The position numbers were made by a program, and so were the translations under genes. This document shows positions 37,097 to 49,029 of a DNA stretch of 64,000 nt, in pieces. The notes under the pieces are model-generated. The model was not told the origin of the DNA, did not search any database, and saw only the letters and a program-made list of their open reading frames with translations. This DNA comes from Emmonsiellopsis sp. PD_33 (lineage: Eukaryota; Ascomycota; Eurotiomycetes; Onygenales; Ajellomycetaceae), in the NCBI GenBank assembly GCA_032988165.1, contig JANTQF010000032.1:1-64000 (forward strand), written 5' to 3'. The stretch's first letter is position 1. The number at the start of each line of letters is the position of its first letter.

Positions 37097-37530
37097 ACTC
37101 ATAAATTTGACAGTCTAATATTTGTAGTTGATTAGCACTACATGACTCATAAAATTAGTAGTCTAACATTCACAGTCATAAATTTAGCAGTTAGTTGACA
37201 CTACATGACTCATAAATTTAGCTATCTAACATTTATGATTATAAATTTAGTGGTTGGTTGGCACTACATAACTCATAAAATTGATAATCTAATATTTACA
37301 GTTGCAAATTTAGCAGTTAATTAGTACTATATGACTTACAAATTTGACTGTCTAATATTTATAGTTACAAATTTAGCAGTTAGTTAGCATTATATAACTC
37401 ATAAAATTAGCAGTCCAACATTTACAGTCACAAATTTAGCAGTTAATTGACATCATGTAACTCATAAATTTAGCAGTCTAACATTTGTAGTTACAAATTT
37501 GGTGGTTGATTAACACCACATAATTCATAA
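37097..37530. repeat. 63-bp tandem repeat array (about 7 units)
   Basis: ACTCATAAA occurs at 37,097, 37,145, 37,208, 37,271, 37,334 (as ACTTACAAA), 37,397 and 37,460, spaced 63 bp after a shortened first unit. Each unit is itself a dimer, with AAATTTAGCAGT-like sequence in both halves. The array lies just upstream of the transposase gene and may serve as binding sites, an inference only. Confidence 0.85.
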
Positions 37531-37646
37531 TATTCATACTAGTAGAGGTTATTAGTCATCACCTACTAGATGTTATGATTTAGAGTTTCATCAGCTATTT
37601 CACATTAATTTTTCTATACACATAGAGATTGCTTCAGATCATAAAT

Positions 37647-40600
37647 ATGACACACAAAAAATAAACTACTGGCAGACACCTATATCCTCATGATGATTGT
37701 AAATTTATAGCATCAAATTTAAGTGAACTTAATCAATATGAGTCCTATTATCACAGAAAATACATCTAAATCAACTTGGAATCTATTATAAATAGCATTC
37801 AGAGAGGAGAGACACAGAAAGATGATAAAGCTATTCATATGCAAAATGAGTTTAAACTGTTATTTGATGTCAGGTAGTAATTAATGTTAATTGCTAGTTG
37901 ACTCCAACTCTTCTGATAATGTACTGTAAATCAATGGAGATAATAATATAATTATATTGATGAATTCTAAGTCCTCAGTAGAGCCTTTAAACATGCAGGC
38001 AGAGTTATGATTATTTGAATTCACAGTTATTATATTATTATTTCCAGTACAGGAGAGCTACCTTAGTGCAACTACAGTACAGACAGTCACCTACAAGTAA
38101 GAGTTAGAACATTTAGCTAGAGCATCACTAGCAATGACACTAGATTCACCTTCACCTCTAAATAGATAAATATAGAATAACATCTTCTATCCCTTCAAAA
38201 ATGAATAAGACTTTAGCTTGGCAATATACTTCAATAACAATCAGATGATAAAGGGAGATATAACTGCCTGATTTAAAACCCCTATATTGAAAACTTAGAG
38301 TAACTAGTTGAGCTTTAGTAGTGTGGATGAATGGCAATGCAAGTTTGATGCTATTAAACAGAGAATACTAATAGGAAATTAGAGAGTAAAGACTATAATA
38401 ATAAATAGTACAATCAATGACAGTTCTGCTGATGAATACTAGTTCTACTATTAGGATGTTCTATCTATTATCTTCTTTCTACTTAGATATGAAGCTTTCA
38501 AGGAACATCTTACCTATATACCTATATAAATATTCAACCAAAAGAATCATTAAGTATACATCAAGATACACACTACAGATTGGTAGTGGAACACCCAGGA
38601 GAAACTTAAGAATGAGGCTACAGTTATATTATTACTTATCATTATTAATAAGATAGTTCTAACCTAACATCACAGTGATTTGTCTGCCTGGCCAATTTAT
38701 ATGATAATCAGGAATCTGAATAGTCATGTGTAATAAAAATAAGATGTCTCTAGTTTGATTCTGATTGAGTTTCTACTCATTATCAAAATAAAGGAGGATT
38801 AGGATACAAAAGCAACTGTCTATCATACAGTTATGAAACAGATTTTTGAATATAAGTCATCCTAAAGAGCCTTAAGTAATGTATTAAAAATAAAGCTGAT
38901 AGCTTCATAAGCTATTGAAAAACTTTCAGTTAATGATACTATCATTCTTTATGCTAATAGATGTTATTAGAAGTATTTTCCTATTATTACTAGATTGATG
39001 GCTGACTATGAAGAACAGACCATTCTTATAGAAATTAAGAGTAGCCCACACTGTATAATATGCTAGATTCCCCTCAAAGAACACAAGAATCTACAAACTA
39101 GATAGCCATTGTAAATATATGAATATATAAAAGATATCATTTAATAACTGGAAAGAGATGAAATTGATACTAATATGAGTATTCACTCTATACCTAACTT
39201 TGCCTGGGGCCATAAATTCACTAATATTCATGCAGCAATGATGCTCAATCCCCTACATTAATTACTTAAAGAGTTGCTTGATTATCTGCTAACCTGATAT
39301 AAACAGCATCTGAAGGATACTATTCATAAAAGAAGACAGACTGATTCTACAATGACTATATTAATAGAGGATTTAGGTAGTATAAAGCAATTAAATGAGC
39401 AGTTAAAGCTGGTTCTTAGGTTTACTAGGCTAAAAATATTCCAAAAGAACTTCAGTGAGGTTAAGCAATGAACCAGAGTTAAATAGGAGGCTCTAATGTG
39501 ACAGCTGATTCCTGCCATTACACCCTTAATTAAAGGTTCAGAGGTAGATGCTATAATTCTTTTCTTATAGGTAATTATAGACTTCTGGATGCTTGCTGAC
39601 TATCAATCTTATGATGATAAAACTCTAGAGTATATAGAAACTACACTATATTAAATCAATAAGTTAAAGTATGTCTTCAGTAAATATCAAAAGAATAGCC
39701 ACTTTAACTTCTCAAAGTTCCATGTTATTCAATACTATGTTGATTTTATTCAATTGATGGAAACTACTAATAGTATGAATATAAGTAGCTCAGAGAGTGC
39801 TTACAAATATTTAGTGAAGAAGTCATTTAGTTGAATAAATAAGTATAATGAGTATAATGAGTTTAAAGTTCAAATTATTAAATATATTATATATTAAATT
39901 AACTACTAGACTCTTCAGCACAGCATTAAGGCCTACATGTAAACAGTTAGTTCTCCAAGCAAATTTAACACTTTCATTAATGCTAAGGTCAGCAAGCCCA
40001 GCACAGCTCTTAATCTAATAGCCTATAAATATAAGAAAGTAAAGAGAGGGGGCCTTCCACAGAATAAGATACACTTTGGGAGTCTATATCAGTAATTGCA
40101 GTTAGACAGTCTTTAGGAGGTATTTATAGTATTTGTGCAGGAAATGCAAAAGAAACATGATAATATAAAGAGCTCTAGAACTATAATTAATTATTTAGAG
40201 TTAGATTCTTCATGAGTAGATGAGTATGTCATGTAGCTTTACAGGTTAATATTCTATTAGCAAATTAATGAATATGAGCTAGTGAAAGAAAATAGACTGA
40301 AATAGGAGCTAATTAGATGTAATCTCAAGTGAGAGGAAGAGGAGGGCTGACATAAGAATCATATCTAAATTTAGAAGAAGAAGGTAAATTAACAGTCTCT
40401 TATAAATAGATAGAGAGTTGAACATCTTGAGGTTATTCTTACAGTCAAAGATCATACATAGAAGGTCTATAATGAAGATTCTTTATGAAGTATTATATAT
40501 ATAGGTGCCTTCATTAATGTTTTCCAGCTTCATGAAGGATCAACTGGACTTTCACATGAGATTACTGGTATGCTTGAGATTGAGGAGCCTACTCTAAGTC

Positions 40601-40860
40601 AGACAAATTAAAGATAGTATCTGACTAACTGATAGTTCTACTCTTTAAAATATGTGGTTTAAAGTGCTCATATAATTCTAAAGTTTTTCTTGTTGAAGTA
40701 GAGTTAACAGCTAGTATACTTCATCAACTATTATATTAATTAGAACTAATATAATACTATCTATCATCCTAACTTTATGAGTTTGGCAAGAAAGCAGGCA
40801 GATATATGGGAAAAGAGGCTGAGAAAGATAGGCACAGGAGGATGATGATTTAACAAGTAA
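37647..40860 (+). pseudogene. Plavaka-type (CACTA-like) DNA transposase, decayed
   Basis: Plavaka transposases are fungal DDE-type enzymes related to the CACTA group that cut and paste DNA transposons. The start is the ATG at 37,647 (MTHKK), with a short N-terminal exon to about 37,873; a splice or frame change follows. From about 37,900 to 40,845 one frame runs for nearly 3 kb without an indel, though with dozens of in-frame TAG, TAA and TGA codons. Family blocks in order: NNIFYPFKNE (38,176-38,205), the DEY..YY..VL block (38,434-38,463), WNTQEKL (38,587), SAWPIYMIIRNLNSHV (38,683), ADYEEQTILIEIKSSPHCII (39,001, with C at 39,052 and 39,061 forming CxxC), FTNIHAAMMLNPLH (39,217), VIIDFWMLADYQSYDDKTLEY (39,571), FNFSKFHVIQYYVDFI (39,706) and a variant of the TTDNYNTE segment at METTNSMNISSSESAYKYL (39,760). 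It probably ends at 40,845 or 40,860. The match of block order to the family is strong; mobility today is excluded by the stops. Confidence 0.8.
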
Positions 40861-41086
40861 GTTATAGAAATATTACTCTTTGAATTCACCCAATTAATTA
40901 ACAGAGTAAATAGAGTGGCTCTAATAGTAAATGATTAGGATAACAGCTAATAATAGAAATAACAGCTAATAATAGCATTAACATGCAGGACATAATAGCT
41001 TTTGTGGTGCTATTAAAATTCAGAAGATTGAGAAGTAATACAAGAAACCTACTTCCTTAAACTTTATATCACAGTACTCACATGAA

Positions 41087-41790
41087 GAGTATTTTTAAAT
41101 ATAGAGGAAATATTAGCAGTTATAACTTTATTGTCAGTAATCATTAGAATCTACAATATGACTCTGATAGCAATAATAATGCTAGTATGTCAGAGTCAAG
41201 TAGTATAAGAGTAATAACCTACTTTACTCAATGAGAACCTTCTGCCTTCTAAACCATAACAGTCATATAGAGAGTATTTTCAAATATAGAGGAAATATTA
41301 GCAGCCACAACTTCACTATTAGCAACCATCAGAACCTACAATATAACTCTAATAGTAATAATAATACTAGCATGTCAGAGTCAAGCAGCACAGGGGTAAT
41401 AACCTACTCTACTCAATGAGAACCTTCTGCCTTCTAGATTATGACAGCTACATATAGAGTATTTCTAAATATAGAGGAAATATCAGTAATCATAACTCCA
41501 TTATTAGCAACTATCAGGATCTATAATATGACTCTGATAGTGATGATAATGCTAGCATGTCAGAGTCAAACAGTATAGAGATAATAACCTACTTTACTCA
41601 ATGAGAACCTTCTGCCTTCTAGATCATAATAGCTACATGAAGAGTATTTTTAAATATAGAGAAAATATCAGCAGCTATAACTCTATCATTAGCAACTACC
41701 AGAACCTACAATATAACTCTAATAGTAATAATAATATTAGCATGTTAGAGTCAAGTAGTACCAGCACCAGCACTGAAGGCATCTAGTTCA
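41087..41790. repeat. 185-bp tandem repeat (4 units)
   Basis: GAGTATTTT occurs at 41,087, 41,272, 41,457 and 41,642, exactly 185 bp apart. Each unit includes AACCTTCTGCCTTCTA, and CATGTCAGAGTCAAG. Because 185 is not a multiple of three, open frames of about 61 codons seen in units 2 and 4 cannot continue through the array, so it is probably not coding. Confidence 0.85.
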
Positions 41791-42164
41791 AGTAGGGTCC
41801 TAAATGGTAAATAAGAACCATCAAAAGAGCTGCCTTCTAGTAGAAAGCTGAAATAGATGCATGAGATGATGTTGGAGGAAAATTTTAGTGATATGAAAAA
41901 TTATATTACTATAAACTATAAAGCTATATTAGTTTATAGAATAGCTCTTAGTAATATAAATGAGAAGATAGTATTCTCAATCACATATTATTAGGATAAT
42001 AAAGACAAACCTGTTCTAAATGCTTAAATCTATCAAGTTTAAATTCTCCCAGTAGGTATCCTCAATGTTGCACCACTCTTTAAGTATTTAGCATCCCCTA
42101 ATATCAGTACACCTCTCAGCTCTAAGAAAGAGATAATTTAATCATTGAACATTGTGCTTGAATA
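41791..42164. other. Spacer downstream of the transposase
   Basis: A plus-strand frame near 41,870-42,130 reads fairly open (piece: ILPVGILNVAPLFKYL) but is short, and I do not recognise it. Confidence 0.3.
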
Positions 42165-42590
42165 ACAGTAAATAATGGCAGTAATAGCAGCAACAGTGAA
42201 GGTCAATTAGAAATAATGGTAATAATAGTAAATAATAATAATAATAGCTAACTACTAATTATGATAGTAATAGTATATAATAGCAGTAGCTAATAGCTAA
42301 CAGCTAATAATGATAGTAACAGTAAATAATAGCAACAACAGCCAACTACTAACTATAATAGTAATAGCTTATAATAGCAGTGACTAACAGCTAACAGCCA
42401 ACAATGACAGTAACAGCAAATAATGATAATAATAGTCAACTATCAATTATAATAATAATAGCTCATAATAGTAGTAATTAACAGCTAATAGCTAATAATG
42501 ACAGCAACAGCAAATAATAGTAATAACTACTAATTATAGCAGCAACAGCAAATAATGGCAATAACAGCTAACTACTAAATATATATGAAG
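42165..42590. repeat. 94-bp satellite, left part
   Basis: AATGATAGTAACAG-like starts at 42,309, 42,403 and 42,497 are spaced 94 bp. Units are rich in TAATAATAG and AACAGC. The array stops near 42,590 at CTAACTACTAAATA and resumes at about 43,250. Confidence 0.7.
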
Positions 42591-43248
42591 TGGGTTGGGT
42601 CACAGAACACTATTAGTAGTGAGGAAAATCTGGGTATTTTAGCACAGTTTTACTTACTATCTTTTAATCATATAGTAAGTCACTTGATTTGATGTCTCTA
42701 TTTTAATCTCCTCTTTTCATTCTATTCTTATCATCCTACATCTTCTACCTCTTCATTATATATATCTTACTTCTATACTGTCACTATATTTATCTCTCAT
42801 TCTAATGAGCATCTTCCACTGTCTTTTAGACCTTACCTAGCCTTTAATCCTTCTATTTTCTTGCTATCTTCAGTGGTTGTTTAGAATCCTATTCAGGTAG
42901 ATGCATGAGATAGCTCTATTAGCTGTGCTGGTACAGTCTATCTTCATTTTGCCTACTACATTCACTTAGTTGATCTCTAAGTTTGAGGTTTATAATTACT
43001 AGTTGTATGAGATTAATCATTATTTTGATAGTCTCTTTAGTTATCTTCATTGATCCTAACATTCTCTACATGTCTGTATACTACTTGCTCTCTATGTGGA
43101 TTCTATTTCATCCTCATTCACTACTGATTTATTTTCTCTTTTGAATTTTAAATTACTATCTCTTCACATTATTAGCATTAGCATTGAATTGTTGATTCAT
43201 TCATGAGATCATAGAATTATATTAGCTTGACTTCTATATTTTTATTTA
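42590..43248 (-). repeat. Long inverted repeat, right copy, inserted in the 94-bp satellite
   Basis: The part from about 42,621 to 43,075 is the reverse complement match of the left copy at 29,410-30,050. Satellite sequence lies on both sides: the left side ends CTAACTACTAA and the right side begins ATATAATAGTAAGAG, which in an intact unit are separated by only about 16 bp. That suggests a roughly 650-bp insertion into the satellite rather than a simple transposon end. Confidence 0.65.
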
Positions 43249-43249
43249 G

Positions 43250-43405
43250 CATATAATAGTAAGAGTAAATAAAGATAATAATAACTAACAGCTAATAATA
43301 ATAATAATAGTAAATAATAGTGATAATAGCTGACTACAAACTATAACAGCAACAGCATATAGTGGTAGCAGCTAATAGCCAATAATGATAGTAACAGTAA
43401 ATATT
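43250..43405. repeat. 94-bp satellite, right part
   Basis: Continues the TAATAATGATAGTAACAG-type satellite after the inserted repeat. Confidence 0.65.
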
Positions 43406-44154
43406 CTCAGGTGAAAAATTTACTGTTAGCCACAGGTGCTAGGTTGTTCAAAAAAACCCTAGTATATAACTCATAATTAGTATAAGGTAACAGTTAAGTA
43501 GAAACATGCACAGGCAGTTAAGTATAAAAGAAGTAACATCACTTCATCTATAATCTAAACTTTAAAACACAAAAAGAGCTAAGGAACCAGTAATTTATCT
43601 ATTAAGAAAGAAGATTCTAATATTAAAGTTATTCCTACATTAAATTATGATAGATGCAAGATTGAGGTTATCAGCCTTTTAAGTGACAATTAGATATCTT
43701 ATTACTTGAAATTTTACATCTCATTCTAATAGATAATAATAAAAATAATTCAAAGTAATATGTAATGCACACCTGCACTCATGAGACAATCAATAATGAC
43801 AGCAATGATAAATAATGGCAACAACTACTAATAATAATAGTAATAGCATGTAATGATAGTAGTGGACAACAAAGACAATCCAACACAACATGTAGTGTGT
43901 GCCTGTGCCTGTGAGATGACTAATAATGATAGTAATAACACATAATGATAGTAGTGAACAATAAAGATAATTTAATATAATATAGAGTATGTGCCTGCAC
44001 CTGTGAGATAACTAATAATAATAGTAACAGCAAATAATAGTAATAACTACTAATAATAACAGCAATAGCATATAATAGTAACAGCAGATAATTAATAATA
44101 ATAGCTATTATTATTGAAAAGTAGGCTTCATTTCTTTCTATAACTCTTTTTACT

Positions 44155-44440
44155 CCTTTTCAATGGCTCTTTTTCTTACTCTCACTTTATGACATACTAT
44201 CTAAATAGCCCTTTTTCTTACTCTTACTTCATGATATACTATCTGAGCAGCCTTTTTTCTCATCCTCACTTTATGATATACTATCTTTTTCTTACTCTCA
44301 CTTCATAGCATGCTATCCAGGCAGCTCTTTTTCTCATCCTCATTTTGTGGTATACTATCTTTTTCTTATCCTCACTTCATGGCATGCTATTCAGATGACT
44401 TTTTTTTTCATTCTTATTTCATAATATACTATTTAGACTT
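44155..44440. repeat. CT-rich tandem repeat, 42/30 bp
   Basis: Units of CTTTTTCTTACTCTCACTT followed by ATGATATACTATCT, with spacings of 42 bp (44,175, 44,217, 44,259) and some shorter 30-bp units. It recurs reversed at the right edge of the window near 63,930-64,000. Confidence 0.7.
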
Positions 44441-44704
44441 TCTAATATCTTCTAAAGCAACATGCAGCACATGCCTGTGCCTATAAGACTACTAATAATA
44501 ACAGCAATGGCAAATAATAGTAACAACTACTAATAATAATAGTAACAGCACATAATGATAGTAATAGATAACCAATAATAACTATTATTATCATTAATTT
44601 TAACCCTCTCTTAGATAGTTAGCTTCTACATAGTTTCTCAGCTCAATATGCTATAGCTTGTGCCTAGAAATAGAGTTAGCCTAGAGTGAGTTTAAAGGTG
44701 AGGT

Positions 44705-44765
44705 TCTTTTGATTGGTATACTTTTATATCCCTAATGAGATATGAAAATGTACCAATCAAAGCAA
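44705..44765. other. Near-perfect hairpin within element A
   Basis: TTTGATTGGTATACTTTTAT on the left arm pairs with ATGAAAATGTACCAATCAAA on the right arm around a short CCCTAATGAG-like centre. The same hairpin is at about 63,604-63,658 in copy C and is absent from truncated copy B, which stops exactly at its left edge. Confidence 0.6.
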
Positions 44766-45704
44766 TCTTACCTTATAACCTACTCAGAGCCTTGAGAAGG
44801 AAGGCTATAAAAAGAAAACTAGATGTTCAGATGATTTACTCTCTGTTCAAGCTATTAAGTAGGTAACCCTACTAGTGGATAGAGTACATCCATATTTCAT
44901 GAGACATCACTAGATGTTATATTCCATCATACTCATGTTTTACAGTGTGAATGGCTCTAATAAGGTTAATGAGTAATAATAGTAAATAATAGTAGATAGT
45001 TAATGATAGCAGTGCAAGCAAATAATGAAGATAATAGCTAATAATAATAGTAATAGTAAATAATAGTAGTAAGAGTGAAGAATGACAGGGTCAGCTTACT
45101 TAGATTCATTGTCATGAACTTACAATCAGGATAATAGTATGAATGATTATGAAGGCAGTTAGCTTGTCACAACATGCAAGGCATGCTAATAGATGAAGAT
45201 ATAAGGTTATATGAAATCTAGATGTATGAAGCAGGTAGAGTAGTTAGTTAATAACAATATATTTATATAATATAGTAATAGTAATTACATACATAATTAA
45301 TTATATATATATATATATAATCTATTAGAGCCTTGCCTTCCAACTCATACTAACACTAAGGAAGGACATGTAATAAGACATATATAAGATGCATTAGAGT
45401 TCTCCCTTTATGCACACACCAACATCAAGAAAGAACATATAATAAGGCATGCATAAGATGCATCAGGGTTCTCCCTTTATATATAAAATCACTTCAAGGC
45501 AATATGGAGACAATCAACATCCCATGTAATATCAGAGGGATGTGAGGCCTACATGTGGATCACTTAAAGTCTGAAGACTATAGAAGCAAGATTGTGATTT
45601 TCATACTGATTCAGAGCCAGTTTAGAGCCAGCTCAAGTACTTTTAATGCATGAGCTACATGACTTGGCATGCTAAAGTAGAGTAAAAAAAATTTTTTGCT
45701 GATG

Positions 45705-46672
45705 CAGGCATAATCCAGAAATAAATTACATGTTCCTGGCTGTCAGGAAGGATAAGCTTTATAGGATAAGAATATAGAAAGAATATATTAATATACTGTA
45801 GTATAATTATAACTCTATAGATCATTATCCCATTTTAAAGATTGTATACTATAAGGATTGAGGGGTTATTTTGAGCAGTATAGAGCTTATTTTATTCAAT
45901 CAGGTATAGAGATTTCATGCAATATGACCATAGAACTTTTCCAGTGTGGAGAGATATAATAGAAGTTCTAGGAGGGTTTTTAGTGCTAATTTAGCACCTA
46001 GAAGGGTAAAAGAGAGGGAGGGGGGAATAGAATCAAAAAGAAAAAAAAAGAAAATTATGTAACTTACATGCCATTAGATTCATCACAATGTAGACACAGG
46101 ATATCAGAGGCATTAAGAAGTATCTCCAGATTATTAAAACCACAGTCAAGGTTGAATTGAAGTGTTTAACACAAGTCAGAAGTATCATTATGAAAGATTT
46201 ACCAATATATATGCTTTCTATGCATTCAAGCAACATAATCCCCTGCTATTATGAAGCATCCCAAGTTACTATAGTGTGATAGTAGACTTAGCTTGCTGTG
46301 TTTGAAATTATACATCATCTCAGCTATATATAAAAGTTAATAAAGATAAAACTATCAGATGGAGTGATACTAATCCCACACATCTAGTTCCTCATATCAT
46401 TGAGCTTTAATCTGGCAGCTAAGAGATATGGAATTTTTAATATCCTTAATGTGATGTGGCTAGTAGTATAGCCAGCCATGCTACTTAATCCACAATGAGA
46501 TGAATGTTTTCCATGCTTTATAGATAAACTTAAATTAGTAGAGATCATTGAGCTCAAAATTCTCTAAAATCTAGTAAAGAATATCTCAATTATGGTATTA
46601 AACAGAATCAAGACATTTTAGAGGTAGTTTTTGTTGAGAAGAATAACTATAACTTTAATCAATATCCCTCAT
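45705..46672 (-). pseudogene. F-box family protein, 5' half only (copy 9)
   Basis: The start is at the ATG at 46,672 (MRDID). The F-box reads DILY, a stop, ILENFELNDLY, a stop, then FKFIYKAWKTFISLWI and HGWLYY. The gene is cut at 45,704 by element A, just after the conserved block KLILPDSQEHVIYFWIMPA; the C-terminal half is missing. Closely related to copy 13 at 57.6 kb, including the upstream region. Confidence 0.65.
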
Positions 46673-49029
46673 TTTTGTTTTTTTTTTGCCATTCAAAGAA
46701 GGCCTCAGAGTGTAATGAAGTCCAAAAAAAGGAGAGAATGGAAGCAAAGTCTGATCTTCTATAATATTTGAGTTAGTATTTTTAGATGTCAAATGCAGTG
46801 TATGTGAACAGCAGAATAAGTTATCTAATATAAGCTTGAATTAGATGGATAAGAAAAGAAAAAAAAGAGGAGAGGGGTTAAAATTATAATAGAGTAAAAA
46901 TAAAGAGAGGGGATAGACTATAATGCCTACATTTTAATGTGTTAGTTAAAAATGATGCAAATTCACACATTTTTTGAGATAAGAATGGCAAAAAACATAG
47001 TCTTTGAGGTTGTAGAATGAAATAGAAGTAATGAAAAGGTTGAAAAAAAAACTATAGAGTTGACTTATCAGATTAAGGCCTTAGAACTGTGGTATGTGGA
47101 TGAGTGATGCCTGGAATGAGATGGAGAGGAAAAAAATGTGATGGGAAATATAAGCTACTTAAATGTCTAATAATGTCTGTGTTATATTACTTCATCTTGC
47201 TGAATCAAAACATTCATGGTGAAATTTACTGATTAAGGCTGCACTGATTTGCTGAAAATCACAGTTTATATAATAATTTCAGGAAGAAGCTAATTAAATA
47301 GAATAAATAATAAGAAAAAAAGTAGTTAAAGATAAACACTAAATAATTAGTACATCAATGTCCAGGATAAAAAGAGAGAGAGACAATAATATTTACTTTG
47401 ATTATCAAAAAAATCAAAAGTAAAAATTAGCACAGTCATTTTAAAACTAAATGAGATAATCCTTTCCCTGAAGCTCATTCACACTGATAATAACTTGCAT
47501 TATCTCTTTGTGAATAAGAGTAGGTAGTGTAAAGGGGATTATAACCATAGCTGCTAGATAGGGGGTGAGGGCCCAGTGGAATTATATGAAGATTAAGCCC
47601 TAAAGATGCTTGATGAGTTAACTTGGGTGATGTGAGAGGTAGAGTAAAGAGTAAGTAAGTTTAGATAACTAATATTAGCTCAAGTTTGTCTTGTGTTTTA
47701 GCTTAAATTTATATATAGTGTGGATGCAGTTTCCATCTAGTGTGTTCCAAGAGGTCAGAAAGCAATAAGGATGATATGATATAAGTAGCTATATATAGAT
47801 ATAATTTTACTAAAAAAAAACACATAGCTATATATATTTAAGAGCACAGAATTGTGCAGTGAGTATCCTAAGAAAAATAAAAAAATAAAATGAGGAAGAG
47901 TCAAAATTGAGATATTCAAATAGATTAGAAGTTTCAGTTGACTGTTGTATTTAATTTGTGTCTGCTCCATTATTATGACCTTAGAGGTAAAGTAAAAGGA
48001 GTGTGAGAAAGCAAGGCTTCAAGGTGTTTAATTTTAGCATACTATGTTGCAGGAGTTATGGTACCTAGAAAAAAATAAAAGAAATAAATAGAAAAAGGAA
48101 GGTTAAATTAGTACTATTTATTTAAGAGCTGCAGACAGCAAGGTACATGTGAAGTGATAGAATGCTGAAAAAGGAAATGAGAATTGCACACCTAGGCACC
48201 TAATAGCTGGGTATACTTCCAAGCTTTGATTGACTAGATAATATAACATTGACTTATATTTGAACTAATAAGAGGACAAGATCTTTACAGGGACTCCTCC
48301 TGAGATTCAGATTGATAAGCTGCAGGAATTAAGATAGCAATTTTACTTTATTTTACTTTACTAAGTATGTATAACCTACTTATTTTACCATTAGAACTCT
48401 TACTGTATGCATAATAGCTCTGTAGCAGTAATAAAGGCATAAAGATATAAAGAGCCCCATAGAGATGATGCTTTTAAGAATAGAAAAGAAATAATAATAA
48501 ATATAATACTATTATCTTTAAAAGCATCAAATAGGCATCATCAGCTGATGTCTGAATGAAAGGAAACCAAGGAAGAAAAAGAAAAAAAGAGGAAACTAAT
48601 AAGAAGTAAAATCTCAGTAAGAAAAATAAAACACTCAATAGACAGTAAAGACACTTAATATTATTTATATGATAAAAGGGATTAATGGGTTCAGATTAAA
48701 CTCTGTGACTACATTAATTAAATGGTTACATTTTATTTGGCAGGGCAGTTAGATAAATGCATAAAAATAGCATTAATAGTGAATATTTTTTAATAGCTGG
48801 GAAGAGGGTAGTTAAACTAGCATATACATACATACATGAATATACACATATCAGATATAAAATCAGATCAAGTAAGCACAGACAATATATATACATCTTA
48901 TGTTAAATGCAGACCTGGATAAATGAAAAAAAAAGAGTAAAAAAGCAAGAAATGGGAGGAGAGGAAAAACTTGGTACTAGAGCTATTAAAACTAAACTAT
49001 ATAAGTCAGGGGAAAAATCTGGGGATAAT
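46673..49029. other. Long intergenic region, no clear gene
   Basis: Contains a palindrome site at 47,338. The part 47,440-48,050 has minus-strand open pieces of up to 71 codons that are loosely like F-box family 3' ends (compare 53,200-53,290), so a fragment may lie here. The stretch 48,050-49,029 is AT-rich with no recognisable gene. Confidence 0.35.
47338..47353. promoter_or_regulatory. Conserved intergenic palindrome (site 6)
   Basis: CACTAAATAATTAGTA followed by CATCAA, about 670 bp upstream of the start of F-box copy 9. Confidence 0.45.

Larger units (their letters stand above)
43406..45704 (-). mobile_element. Repeat element A (reverse orientation)
   Basis: The region from about 43,780 to 45,704 is, in reverse complement, the same sequence as 62,662-64,000. 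Shared landmarks are the end CATCAGC-A6-T6 (here reversed at about 45,686-45,704), the CTTCCAACTCATACTAAC block near 45,352, the hairpin at 44,705-44,765 and the CT-rich 42-bp repeats. No coding frame is recognisable, so it is probably non-autonomous or too decayed. It interrupts F-box copy 9. The satellites on its left may belong to it. The left part, about 43,430-43,770, is single-copy here and not recognised. Confidence 0.65.

Noticed and set aside
37647..40860. Altered nuclear genetic code to explain in-frame stops
   Set aside because: All three stop codons occur in frame, glycines and catalytic-type residues are also changed by transitions, and the same pattern is seen in the dynamin and F-box copies. 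Cytosine decay explains it better.
41087..41790. CRISPR-like array
   Set aside because: The 185-bp units are near-identical throughout with no unique spacers, and the setting is fungal.
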